A stretch of 64,000 nucleotides of DNA from Eucalyptus grandis (taxonomy: Eukaryota; Streptophyta; Magnoliopsida; Myrtales; Myrtaceae), in contig NC_052619.1 of NCBI RefSeq assembly GCF_016545825.1, forward strand, positions 13,779,501-13,843,500. Reading direction: 5' to 3'. How positions within the stretch are numbered: the stretch's first letter is position 1; every line of letters starts with the position of its first letter. Made by a program: the position numbers and the translations under genes. Shown in pieces: positions 46,871-57,364 of this stretch. The notes under the pieces are model-generated. The model saw only the letters and a list, made by a program, of their open reading frames with translations, was not told the DNA's origin and did not search any database.

Positions 46871-47625
46871 TTCGGAGTTGCATGAGAATACTCAGAAGGA
46901 TGTGAAAAACAAATGATAAGAAAAGCAAGCCGTGCCTACTTAGCAAGATAAGCTTTAATTTGATGCAGTTGTTGTTGCACCAACTTTAGTTAGGCCAATT
47001 GCAGTTATCAAGGAATGGAAAAGAACAAAGAAAAGGAAAAGAAAATAATAAGATTCGTGGGAGAGCATGAACTATCTAACCACCAGCAGTTAGGGCTCCC
47101 ATCAATAATGCCCAAAGAACACTAAACAATGACACGTGTAAATATCCAACTGGCCAGTAAGCATAAAAGCTTCACGATCAATCTCAAAGCCCATTGGGTA
47201 AAACCCCAGGCAGAAGGTGGCGCAGGCCCATCCTCCAACGACCGGACTTTCACCCTTCAACGCTTTGAGATGACCCCAAACCGGTTCGCAAATCAAACAT
47301 CTGTTACTCCCCATTTTAGCAAAAATTACAAGTTGAATCGATATATATAGGACAGATTCCTTCTCATTTTTTTTTTATTTTCTGTGTTTGGTGGGCACGA
47401 GAAAATTATTTGAACCTAGTTTTACAAGTACCTTTGGCGCATTACGTCAGAGCTGGAACGATGGACGTGGACACCACTCCACTGACCATTTCGCAGAAAT
47501 TTAGATAAATAGACGGATTGCCCTTCTTGCTCTGTTCTGTTCCTTCTCTTGCTTTTGAATTCTATTCAATTCAATTCATCATTTGTTTTTTTCATTATTG
47601 CGTCCGCCATCATCGACCCGAGACG
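46871..47625. other. Upstream region of membrane protein gene
   Basis: Mixed-composition spacer and promoter of the downstream gene. No ORF or element supported. Confidence 0.4.
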
Positions 47626-48504
47626 ATGGCGTGGCCGAGCAGGCGTTGTCCGTGGCCGCACAAGCCCCAGTTCGTGAATTCTTCCATCTTGAAGCAGAGC
47701 TTCCATGTCCTCACCGTCACTCTCCTCAGCCTCTTGCTTCCTCTCTCGTTCCTCCTGCTGGCGAGGCTCGCGTGCGTCAGCTATTACTCGTCGGTGCTCG
47801 CCGACTCGATCCCGCAGATCCTCCCGTTTCCTCTGTCCTTCTTGTTCAATGCTAATCCGAGCCCGCTTCATGCACTTGTGGCCTTTTTCACGGTTTGCAC
47901 CCTCCTGCACGGGTTGACCGGGAGGATCACCCCGCTGAGCGAGCGGCCGCTGCCACCGCCAGGGACGGCATTTCACCAGGCTCGCCTGCCCATGGCCTGG
48001 GCCGTCCTATGCGCGGTGCAGGTCTGCGTTGGCCTTGGCATTGAGGGGAGCATTGCCGCCGGGGTCGACGGGTCGCCGCTGCGCCTGGGCAGCGCCGAGA
48101 GGAGCCTGCTGAGCAAGGCGATATTCTTCCTCGGGCTCCATGAGACGACGGCCTACTGGTCGAGGGTGGTGGTGAGGCCGGTGGCAGATGACACGGTGTT
48201 CGGCGGTCCGCAGGCGGAGGAGGGGCTGCTCGGGAGGGTGGTGGTGGCGGCGGGGTTCGGCGGGCTGTGGTGGTGGAGGTTGAGGGGGGAGGTGGATGCG
48301 ATGGTGGTGGTGCCGGAGGTCAAGAAGGAGCTGATGATGGGCATTGGGGTGGCCGATTTCGCGGGGTGGTGGCTGTATTACCTGACGGTGACGATCGGGA
48401 TGGTCAGGATTGTGAAGGGCCTCATGTGGGTTGGGATCGTTCTGTTCTGCAGAAAAGTAAAACGGGACTTGGGCGAGCTGTCTTTGGATGAGGAAATAGT
48501 CTAA
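47626..48504 (+). CDS. Plant membrane protein of unknown function
   Basis: Intronless, 292 residues from the ATG at 47626; an upstream in-frame extension exists but lacks conserved character. Hydrophobic segments at about 28-50, 82-98, 124-140, 162-175 (weak), 204-218, 245-262 and 264-275 suggest a multi-pass membrane protein, with a short basic N-terminus and an acidic C-terminal tail (KVKRDLGELSLDEEIV). Aromatic and charged residues cluster in GLHETTAYWSRVVVRP and GLWWWRLRGEVDAM. I recognise it as a land-plant-specific uncharacterised membrane family, but no enzymatic motif or transporter signature is visible and I do not assign a function. The 3' half is unusually rich in GGTGGTGG-type codons. 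Confidence 0.75.
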   Translation: MAWPSRRCPWPHKPQFVNSSILKQSFHVLTVTLLSLLLPLSFLLLARLACVSYYSSVLADSIPQILPFPLSFLFNANPSPLHALVAFFTVCTLLHGLTGRITPLSERPLPPPGTAFHQARLPMAWAVLCAVQVCVGLGIEGSIAAGVDGSPLRLGSAERSLLSKAIFFLGLHETTAYWSRVVVRPVADDTVFGGPQAEEGLLGRVVVAAGFGGLWWWRLRGEVDAMVVVPEVKKELMMGIGVADFAGWWLYYLTVTIGMVRIVKGLMWVGIVLFCRKVKRDLGELSLDEEIV

Positions 48505-49209
48505 AAAAGGTGGGTCCACAAGCTTTTCCGTCGCAATGGCTTTTGTAATCTGTACTGTTTCCACGGAGATAATTGAATTCCTTCTTTGCACATTTCTTGG
48601 TCAACGCCTAATGTTTTCATTGTACTATCTTCTTCTATCCATTGACAACTTCTTCTGTATTAACTTTCCGTTCGGAGAATCACGATGAGAGGAGCCTTTC
48701 CAGGAGTTGTACTGGCATTGAATCATTGATCATGGTGTGGAAGGCAGGAAAATGATTAGATTCCAACTCCCAGGAGGCAGCTAGTTGGATTTGGAGATCA
48801 TTAGTTTAACTTGGGTTCCAGATTGTATAAAACAGATGCAAGTATATCAATTATTCTTGCAATCATCACAGGAACTGTTAAGGTCAATTTGGGAAAGAAA
48901 AGGATAGATAAAACTAATCGAGGAGCAAGAATGTCAGAATTAGTATTTTCTTTTCAAGTTAGGTCTGTGTTTCTTGATACGTGGTTGACTTAGTTCTAGC
49001 GAATCGAATGCAATGAATTCTTACCTATTTGGGCTTTGCATTTGCTTTTGATCCTAAAAGAAGGGTTGTTGTGGTGGACTCTATGGCCCTCAAGATAATC
49101 AAGGGGCCATGAGGCTTGTCCGCCGAATAGATTTGATCAAGTAGAGTGCCTCCATAGTCAAGAGAAAACATTAGGTAGACCGGTCACATCAAGTCATTGT
49201 GAGCAGTCA
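48505..49209. other. 3' flank and spacer
   Basis: 3' UTR of the membrane protein gene followed by unremarkable spacer. Confidence 0.4.
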
Positions 49210-49212
49210 ATA

Positions 49213-50186
49213 GGGACGCGTTTGGTAACGCTTCTGTTTTGGAGAATTTTTTTACCGAGAAATGATTTTTTCTGTTTCTGTTCTTGGGAACGACGTTTGA
49301 GCAAAAGAACGGGTTTGGTAACTTCTCAAAATTTCTATTTCGGAATAGAAATACGTTTGGTAAATTTTTAGATTTTTTTTTATAGATTTTTTTAAGTTTT
49401 ATTTCTTTAATTATTTTTAAATTTTTCTCTTTGGCCGGTTCTTGGCCATCGCCATGGCTGGCGAGCTCGGCTGAGCCTCGCCGGGCTAGGGCGAGGCCCC
49501 ATGAGCTCATCGGAGGCTAGCCTAGCCCCGGTGAGCCTCGGCCTCAGCTTGGCTTGGCGAGGCCTAGCCTCGCGTCGGCTAGGGAGGTCGAGCCTCGCCG
49601 TGGCTGTGCGAGGCTTGCCCCCGCCTTGGCTGGGCGAGGTCAATCTTGCTTAGATCTGGCGAGGCCAAGCTCGCCCAACCACCTGGCGAGGCTCGGCCTC
49701 GTTGAGCCACCATCAGCGACGTTGTCCCTGGAGGTAACCCGGCAAGGCCGAGCCTCACCAATGGCTGGGTGAGCTCAGCCTCGCCCAGCCACGGTGAGAC
49801 TTGAGCTGACGAGTCTTGCTGTGGCTTGGCATCTCCGGGGTTGGCGACGCACTGACAAGGTCGCCGGCCCTCGTTTGGCTGGTTGCCGGCACCGACCATG
49901 GCCAAGGTCGACGACTGGCCAAAAGGAAGAAGAAGAAGAAGAAAAGAAAGAGAAAAAGAAAAGAAAGAAGAGAGAGAAAATTTGATTCTAGAATTTGTTC
50001 TCGGAAAATTAGAAGCTACTTTTTTCTATTTCTTGTTTTTGTTTCAAATCTATTCTCTACTTTTTGTTCCCGAGAATAAAATTTTTACTAAACACATTTC
50101 TATTCTTTTTTTTTTTTTGTATCCTAGAATAAAAAAATAGAAATTTTTGTTTCGGGGGACATAAATTATATTTAACAAACAAGCCC
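49213..50186. mobile_element. PIF/Harbinger-like element, 974 bp, GC-rich core
   Basis: Ends GGGACGCGTTTGGTAACG and the complement of AACAAACAAGCCC form the same inverted terminus as 15871-16720 and 35591-36168. The flanking bases (ATA before, TAG after) conserve only TA, so the 3-bp duplication is imperfect. Arms carry GGAACNNAA-type words and the core (about 49430-49920) is GC-rich with GCGAGGC and GAGCCTCGCC words, bounded by TTTGGCCGGTT and GACTGGCCAAAAGG. Overlapping ORFs are compositional artefacts. Confidence 0.7.
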
Positions 50187-50259
50187 TAGACGACACGTGT
50201 TATCTGTGGGTCTTACCTTTTGAGCCTTGTAGTGGTCGAGGACCACGATAACATGTGAT

Positions 50260-51140
50260 TAGGGGTGTGCATGGTCTGGATGGGCGGTTCCTAGCCTAGA
50301 ACCGGGAATCACTTGCTAAGGACCAGTTCCAAAAAATTGGAATCGGAATCCACCCATGAGTTGCATGGATCCACTTAAGAATTGGACCGCCGGTTCAATC
50401 CGGTTCCCGAGTGGATTCATGGAACCGGTCTCACCAATAATAATATTGTTTTCCAAATCTCATCGTGAGTACTTTTCATATCGAATAATATTTTTCTTTA
50501 AATTGAACTGACTTAATTAAGGATACAATTTTTCTTTATTTTATTGGAAAACACTACCAAAGAAGAGAAATACGTTTTTTTTTTCCTGTTTTTGAATCAT
50601 TTCAGTTGAAATCTAAACTATTCTTTAAGTTCAAAGTTTTGGATGATTGTCATATGTAGATCGTCTTTTCCTTTATCTCATAACAGTGCCCAATCTCTTA
50701 CAACATTTGCTTTATTGAATTCTTTCTATAGAAACAATTCCACCGGTACTCTATATATTTTTGAACATAGTGTCCTATGTAAGTCCCAGAAGTATCCTTT
50801 GAATGAGCCATTTGTTGAGTTGCTGAAAGGCAGCTTAAAAACAAACTGTGAGAAGAGATAGAGCCCTAAAATTTAGGTTTGCTAATTAGTAATTTTGAAA
50901 TTTATTTTAATATTAAAAATTAATATATTATTATAATATAATCGGTTCGACTTGGGTGGGCGGATCCGTTCATGGGACCGGGAATCGGACTGGTTCCCAC
51001 CAGTTCCCATAAATTGGAATCGGAAACTGGACCGTTTCCCTCAAGAACCACTGGTTCCAGACGGTTCTAGTTCGGTTCCAGGCGGTTCCGATCTAGTTTC
51101 GAGCGGTACAGACGGGTCCCGATTATTTTGCACACCCCTA
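50260..51140. mobile_element. hAT-type non-autonomous element, 881 bp
   Basis: A perfect 8-bp duplication CATGTGAT lies at 50252-50259 and 51141-51148. The terminal inverted repeat is TAGGGGTGTGCA and its exact complement TGCACACCCCTA, continuing less perfectly. Near each end are GGAACCGG/CCGGTTCC words. Inner sequence is AT-rich and has no transposase ORF. Members of the same family are at 56665-57356, from 63871 to the window end, and (decayed) at 2412. Confidence 0.88.
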
Positions 51141-51148
51141 CATGTGAT

Positions 51149-51205
51149 TTGGGACCACTTAATATTTTCTCCACGGTAGAAGAGAGAAGAGAGAAAGCGT
51201 GCCGC

Positions 51206-51253
<48 letters not shown>

Positions 51254-52254
51254 AATTAATGAAGAGAGAGGGGGAGTGCAGTCACAGTGGACCAATTTCT
51301 AAGTACTGCATCATCAAATCACTGACGAAAATCTTGTTCCTCCCTCGAGAAGTTGCGTGGTAATGCTACTTGGTATAATACCGCAGGTCAGTTGCAGTCT
51401 CAAACAAGGTTTTAAGGGAATGGACTCTATGCCTCTCCCCCCTTTCCGTCCTAGCTTTTATGCATGAATTGAACAAGGAATGCAACTGAACGTGACCAAA
51501 ACAGAGGCAGCGACGAGACCTATTTTGAATCAGGGGCCCATGCTAACTGGATCGGGGAAGTCTGGTTTACACGAAGTGCTGACGTTTGGTTAATGTTTGC
51601 AAGATAAGACCGGAGAACAAGAGTTCAATCGATAGGCGGAGTCAAATAATGATCTGGGTCCGACCACCTTCCATGGAACGATCGCAAACTCTTCAGAATA
51701 GAATAACTTGAGTGATCTTTGGAAGATGGCAACTCCCTAGTCCTTAACATGTAATGGCTTGTCGTACCGATGAAGATGAAATGCGGTGCCGATAGATGCA
51801 CCGACTTGTTAAAATCAGACAAGCTGGACAGGCTTTTTAATCAGAGAGAAACCAGCTTGTATGAGGTTGCATAAGCTCAATAACTTGCTATGCAGAGATG
51901 CCCTTCTTCTTGAGTGCCTTCCTGCTGCGAAGGGAAAACTGCAGAGTGAGCTTGGTGATGGAAAGTTCGAAAAATCTGTGGGATTTTCAAATGGGCTCGC
52001 GAACGAACACTTGAACAGAAACGATGGTATTAGTTTTTACTGCGTCCGGTTTTGAAATTGCCATCGAATGGTGGTCATATCTGATGAAGCATTTAAAGCT
52101 CTGTATGTCTCCTCCAATTGTTTTGGTCTGAATACGATCAATCATCGATTACCTTGGATAAGCACGAGAGTTTAGTGTCAGAACTTTTCAATTGATTATT
52201 TAAAAACCGTTACTTTAAAAGATTGATAATATTTTTCTGGTTGTGAAAAAGGCT
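51149..52254. other. Spacer with AG microsatellite
   Basis: Contains an (AG)n microsatellite at 51212-51252. The ORF at 51861-52055 has no recognisable domain. Nothing else seen. Confidence 0.4.
51212..51252. repeat. AG dinucleotide microsatellite
   Basis: About twenty uninterrupted AG units. Confidence 0.9.
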
Positions 52255-52645
52255 AAATCCAAATACAAAAATTTATCATCATAAATCAACTGTTCCTATT
52301 TTATCATCTAATAAAACATGAAGTAATTCTATTGGAGGTAATGAAAAGAAACTAGTATCCAAATACTTATTCATTCTAAGATTAGCAAGTTAGTTAGCGG
52401 AGTGATTTTCTTCCTAAAAATTATATTATATTCATATCTTTAAGTAAAGTAAAGCTAACATTATCAATCGTAAGCTTTGGACTAAGAGGATTAATTGTGA
52501 TTTTAGAGTCAATCTCAATGATGATCTTATCAAATCCAAGTTATATTACGAAATTGAGTTCCAATTACAAAGCCCAAAATTCTACTTGTGTCAATGAACA
52601 TATTCATATGAATACGACAAAATCATCAATCCAATCACTCCCTTA
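52255..52645 (-). pseudogene. Fossil RNase H domain (non-LTR retrotransposon type)
   Basis: On the minus strand, with several stops, the sequence reads VEFWAL, then LELNFVI, LGFDKIIIEIDSKITI and further on LANLRMNKYLDTSFF and LPPIELLHVLLDD. These match plant RVT_3-type RNase H proteins (AELWALRDGL, LGFDKIIIESDS, NxLADALANLG, PPxELxxLLxDD). Stop codons interrupt it, so it is a decayed remnant, either of a LINE RNase H domain or of a retrotransposon-derived RNase H-like gene. Confidence 0.65.
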
Positions 52646-53488
52646 ATTTTTAAAGAAACCCCATTCATTTTTAAAAGAGCAATAACTCAAGTCACTCAAA
52701 TAGACCATTTAAAATTTTTTTGCACTAAATTAATTATTCATGAAATCTTGGCACTAAAGTGATTGTCCTTAAAAGTTTTGGTAAAAGACACTTTTAAATT
52801 GTACGAGGCGTGATCTCTGTGCTGAACAACATTGATGAATCCGTCGAAATTTTATATATAGAAAAATTGGAGTGAAACCGGCTTCCTATCGCTTTCTTGC
52901 ATTGATGCTCACACCAGATCGATCATAGAGAAGTAGTCCATTTCCACGAGGCTCCAAACTCCATTGTGCAATCTCCAAACAAAGCAATTTTGGAGTAGAA
53001 AATTGCGAATTTACTTCACGCACCACCCCCCCCCTTTTCCCCTTTTTTTCTCTTAGGAAAATGAATAGATCTTTGTCACTTTACACGAATTATTTCGAGC
53101 GAACGTTTGCTCCATAATTTCGCTCTCAAGTCTAAGAAAAAGAAAATTGCAAGGTTAGAAATTTTGCTTTGTAACTTTTTGTGTTATGTCACGACGATGT
53201 TTTAACAAATTCCCAGTTTTAAAACTTCAGGAGCAACGATTTTATAATTGATCAATCTAGTGTCGAAACTTTACGAACAATTGCTTTAGTACCAAACTTC
53301 ATGAAAATGTCCATTTAAGTGATTCCGGCAAGTCGCGTGATACTTTCCGGCAGTCACCCAAGTGACCGCTTTCCAAAAATCACGACACCAGTTTTTAACA
53401 CCACAATGGGTGCCGGATAGAATTGCACCACCGATGCTGTCCCTTTCTCCCTCTGATCCTGGCACGGTCGTGTGATCGTCTCCATTTG
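52646..53488. other. AT-rich spacer before the GRAS duplication
   Basis: Nothing delimited. Phrases about cAAATTCCC and TTTAGTACCAAACTT suggest decayed MITE sequence near 53200-53400. Confidence 0.35.
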
Positions 53489-54111
53489 GATACAAGCATT
53501 CGGCACCCTTCCGTCTCATCTCGGTCGGCTGAGCTTGTTAGGCGAGATTTTCGAACTGTTCGACGGCTACATCCTTGATCGTTTCCCCTTGTTCCCATGT
53601 TGACGTTTTCTCCAAATGCGTCGCAGAAAGAGTTTAAATAATCCACCCGGAGTAGATTTAATCGAGCCTTCTTCCCAACATGGATGTCTTCTTGCGAAAC
53701 TGTAATTGTCGAACACTCGACAAGTCACTGTCGAGTTATCTTTTTTTTTTTTTTTTTAATGCTGTGCGTAAGTGATTCCTCCGACGAGTGATGTGCATAG
53801 AAATCCCTGTCTTGAAGTACGTCATGGATAACTAAATCTCCTGGCTTCTGCATCGAGTTTGCAGACAAGGGCCTTCTCACTTCAGCAATGGCGAACGTCT
53901 CGTCCTCGTTCCCATCCTTCGGTTTCGACGGAGGGTATGTTCTCGATGGTCTTGATAAAGAGGAGAGAGCGACTAAAGGCGCGCAAGGGCATCGAGGTGA
54001 AGATGTCGCCGAGCTCCATCCTTTCTTCTCAGGATTTGGAAGTCAGCAAGGGAATCTGAGCAGCAAGGGAGTCCATTTGCCGACCGATCGCAGCAGCTCG
54101 GGGCGAACAGT

Positions 54112-55587
54112 ATGGTCCCGGATCAGCTCAATCTGAATGTTTCCTCTCCACCAGCGTTAGGATCTGAGGAGAGTCCGGAGTTCGGGAATATGCAAAAACC
54201 GATGGTGCCTCCATCTTCGAAGGCGTCTTTGGAGCTCCTCAGCAACTACTGGACGGTGCTTAAGAAGTCGAAGAGAGACGAACCACGTGAGCCCCATCGA
54301 GAGGCTCCGGTGGGCCTGCCGAAACTGTCAACGGAAGAGATAATGAGAGTGGCTGGAACTAGGTACATCCAGTTTCAAGATCAAAGGGACAACTGTTTCT
54401 CCCTGCTCACGCACCCTAGCGGTCCGGCCTTTTCCGGCCTCTCTGAGGAAGACTTGAAAGAGGTCGAACTCGCTCAGTTGCTTCTAGCGGCAGCCGAGAA
54501 AGTAGGCGACCAGGAATTTGACTGCGCCAGCAGATTGCTTTCGTATTGCGAACTGTTGGCGTCGAAGAGAGCAAGCCCGGCACAGAGAATGGTCCTGCAC
54601 TTCGTGGAGGCTCTCCGAGACAGGATCGATAGAGAAACTGGACGGAGTATCAGTATGAAGGGAACAGAAGGAAAGGCAGCATCGATAAGTCGATGCTTGA
54701 GCACAAATCTCACAACTCTTAAAATGCACGCGCACCTTCCCTTCAATCAAGTCACTCAATTCACTGCGCTACAAGTAATCATCGAGCACACAGTGTCAGC
54801 AACCCGAATCCATTTGATAGATCTCCAGATAAGAAGCGGAATCCAGTGGATCGTTCTGATACAAGCTCTCACTGAGCGGAAAGGAGACCCGGTTGAGCTT
54901 CTCAAGATAACTGCGGTCGGGTCGGTAGACAGAGATAAGATAGAAGAGGCAGGCAAGCGACTAGGAAGCATCGCGGAATCTATGAAAATTCCCTTTTCGT
55001 TCCAGGTAGTCTTTCTGCCGAACTTAGAAGAGATTAGGGAAGAACTATTTATCTTAGAGGACGGCGAAGCCATAGCAGTCTACGCACCATTGGTGCTGAG
55101 GACTATGATCGCAAGGCCAACTTCCCTCGAGAAACTGATCAGTGTCCTCAGGAATCTCAACCCGTCCGTGATGGTGATGACCGAAGTGGAGGCGAACCAC
55201 AACTCTCCTTCCTTCGTGGCCCGCTTCATCGAAGCCTTGTTCTTCTACAGCGCATATTTCGACTGCCTCGAGACGTGCATGACTCCGGAGACCGAGTACC
55301 AGACTATCGTGGAGGAATTGTTCAGCAGCCGGATCAGGAACATAGTATCGATGGAGGGCCACGAGAGGGTCGTGAGGAGCGTGAAGATCAACGTGTGGAG
55401 GGCGTTCTTTGTGAGGTACCGAATGGCCGAGATCGAGTTCAGCGATGCCTCGCTCTATCATGCTCACCTGGTTGCAAAGCAGTTCACTTGCGAGAGGTTT
55501 TGCACGCTTGACCGAGACGGCAACTGCCTGCTGGTTGGCTGGAAAGGGACCCCGATGTTCTCTCTCTCAGCTTGGAAGTTTCGGTGA
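54112..55587 (+). CDS. GRAS-family regulator, copy 1, 5' frameshift
   Basis: Intronless. The original start at 53888 (MANVSSSFPSFGFDGG) is in a frame that ends at 54136, because copy 1 has one base fewer than copy 2 near 54080 (TTTGCCGACC versus TTTGCCCGACCC). The usable frame can begin at the ATG at 54112, equivalent to Met76 of copy 2, giving 491 residues. That product keeps the whole GRAS domain: the LSTEEIMRVAGTRYIQF motif, LHRI, IHLIDLQIRSGIQW (VHIID equivalent), LHRII, the PFYRE region, and the final SAW element (LLVGWKGTPMFSLSAWKF). GRAS proteins are nuclear transcriptional co-regulators. This clade resembles proteins labelled RGL1-like, but no DELLA/TVHYNP motif is present. Whether the truncated protein is made is uncertain. 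Confidence 0.75.
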   Translation: MVPDQLNLNVSSPPALGSEESPEFGNMQKPMVPPSSKASLELLSNYWTVLKKSKRDEPREPHREAPVGLPKLSTEEIMRVAGTRYIQFQDQRDNCFSLLTHPSGPAFSGLSEEDLKEVELAQLLLAAAEKVGDQEFDCASRLLSYCELLASKRASPAQRMVLHFVEALRDRIDRETGRSISMKGTEGKAASISRCLSTNLTTLKMHAHLPFNQVTQFTALQVIIEHTVSATRIHLIDLQIRSGIQWIVLIQALTERKGDPVELLKITAVGSVDRDKIEEAGKRLGSIAESMKIPFSFQVVFLPNLEEIREELFILEDGEAIAVYAPLVLRTMIARPTSLEKLISVLRNLNPSVMVMTEVEANHNSPSFVARFIEALFFYSAYFDCLETCMTPETEYQTIVEELFSSRIRNIVSMEGHERVVRSVKINVWRAFFVRYRMAEIEFSDASLYHAHLVAKQFTCERFCTLDRDGNCLLVGWKGTPMFSLSAWKFR

Positions 55588-56664
55588 GAGAGAGAGAGAG
55601 ATAGAGGAGAGGAGTGTCAATGCCTTCAAAAGTTCATGAGGAAATGTGAATCTTATTCTGCAGACTATGTGACAGTCTCTTCCTGAATCACTTCTTGTAC
55701 TTGGAAAGCAGTTTGCTCCTTTGATTGGTGTTTTCAAGACATGCTCTCTCTACGATCGTGAATCTGAAGTTGTCAAGACGATTCAGAGAGATCCTAGAAG
55801 AGATCCGTGTAATGTGCGATTACTAGAGCTGAATCATTGCTGCAAATCTTGTAATTTGAGGGGTTTCTGAGTATGCTAACTTACAGCTTTTGAATTGCAA
55901 CGTAGGGTACTCAGTAATCATGCTCTACTGTCATGAACAAAGGCATATATACTTGAAAGACAAGAATAGTTTGTACTTTTATTTTCATTTCTTATCAACG
56001 ACTTAAATTTGCTGACTCTTATATGAGTTCACCTTATTTGAATGATTTTCTAGCATTTTTTTTCTGATTAAATCACCAAATTTGGGTTTTTTTTCATTTA
56101 CCAAATTTCGTCATCTTTTATTAGTTTTATTTTCTTTTTACGAACACATTTAATTTATCAACTCTTTTTATGAATTTTCCAGCATTTATTTATATAATTT
56201 ACCAACTTTTCTCATATTGGTCACCAAAAATTTTTGGTTTACCACCGTTATTTTGAAAAATTAACATGATAATTAGATAGTGGGGGGAGGGGCATATCTG
56301 TATTTGCAGTTTTAAATAACCAAATAGTAAATCTTTAAAACTAGCTCATGTGTTTGATCACGTGATAAGCAGGCAAAAAAAGAAGAAAAAAAGTATTACA
56401 AGATGAGCATAAAAGTGAACTTTCTCTCAACTCTTATTTTAATTATAAATAAAAGATATTAGCACGCTTTACATTGAATTTGATAGAAGTGATTAGAAAG
56501 GAAAACAATAAATACAGATCGTCATTAGATAAAAGATTGGAAATGATTAAACTATAATGTTAGTTGAATACAAAGGAGGGAGAAGAAAGAAAAAACATGC
56601 AATACGATATAAATAATAACAATTTTATGTTTAGGAAATGAATATGGTATAAATACATAAGCAA

Positions 56665-57356
56665 CAAGGGTGTGCCTAAGAAATCAGGAACCACCCAAAA
56701 CCAGACCGGACCGGTCTAGAATTGGCTATTTCCATAGAAATCGGTCCGATTCTTGATTCCAATATAAATTGGAATCGATGAGTACTGGTCTGATTCCCGG
56801 TTCTAAGCGTGAAATCATCCACATGTCCACTCGAACTGGACCTAAACACACATGTATTAGTGTCCACTTTCAGAAGAATAAAGCAAAGGCATTGACCTGT
56901 AATTCGAAATGCTAAGAACTCTAGTGTGTTTCTCAAGTAATCATTGCCCACTCTAGTTAATGTGAAAAAGAAGTCATGATGTCTTGTATTCAATTCCTTA
57001 AATTCTTCTTGCCAACCCATTAAAAAATTCTCTTTTGGTTGCGATGGTTAGAGAGCACCATCCAACGGAGGAGACCTCGTTTCATGCCGGTGGCAAAAGA
57101 GGCGGTGAGAGATGGGCATTGCCTGCATCTTGGCATCTCAACTACTCCATCCCACTTGAAGCATGTGAGGGACACAAAAGCAGCAATGAGGGATTAGGAT
57201 TGGGGACCAGTTTTATGGACCCGATCGGAAATTTGACTAAATTGATTGTCCAAGTTCAGTCTCCGATTTTCAATTCTAATATTTTGAAACCTATTCTTAG
57301 TGGGCGGTTTCTCAAGTCCAGGTAGGAACTACTCACTCATACTATGCTTGCCCCTA
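56665..57356. mobile_element. hAT-type element in GRAS copy 1 unit
   Basis: Left end AAGGGTGTGCC and right end GCTTGCCCCTA are inverted, flanked by ATAAGCAA (56657-56664) and ATAAGTGA (57357-57364). In copy 2 the left flank is ATAAGTGA (63863-63870) followed by TGGGGTGTGC, restoring a perfect 8-bp duplication. Interior carries the GGTCCGATTCTTGATTCC phrases of the 50260 family. Confidence 0.75.
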
Positions 57357-57364
57357 ATAAGTGA

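Larger units (their letters stand above)
53489..57364 (+). repeat. Tandem duplication unit, copy 1 (GRAS)
   Basis: From about 53489 the sequence matches the region from about 58603 almost continuously. It covers promoter, leader, coding region, 3' flank with TTACCAAC-type repeat, and the hAT-like element. Copy 1 lacks the SINE and solo LTR present in copy 2. Confidence 0.8.

Noticed and set aside
49184..50140. ORFs of 60-110 residues in the 49-50 kb region
   Set aside because: Same reason: they span the core and purine tracts of another foldback element.
54474..55511. ORFs antisense or out of frame within GRAS copy 1 (and equivalents in copy 2)
   Set aside because: Shadows of the conserved GRAS reading frame.
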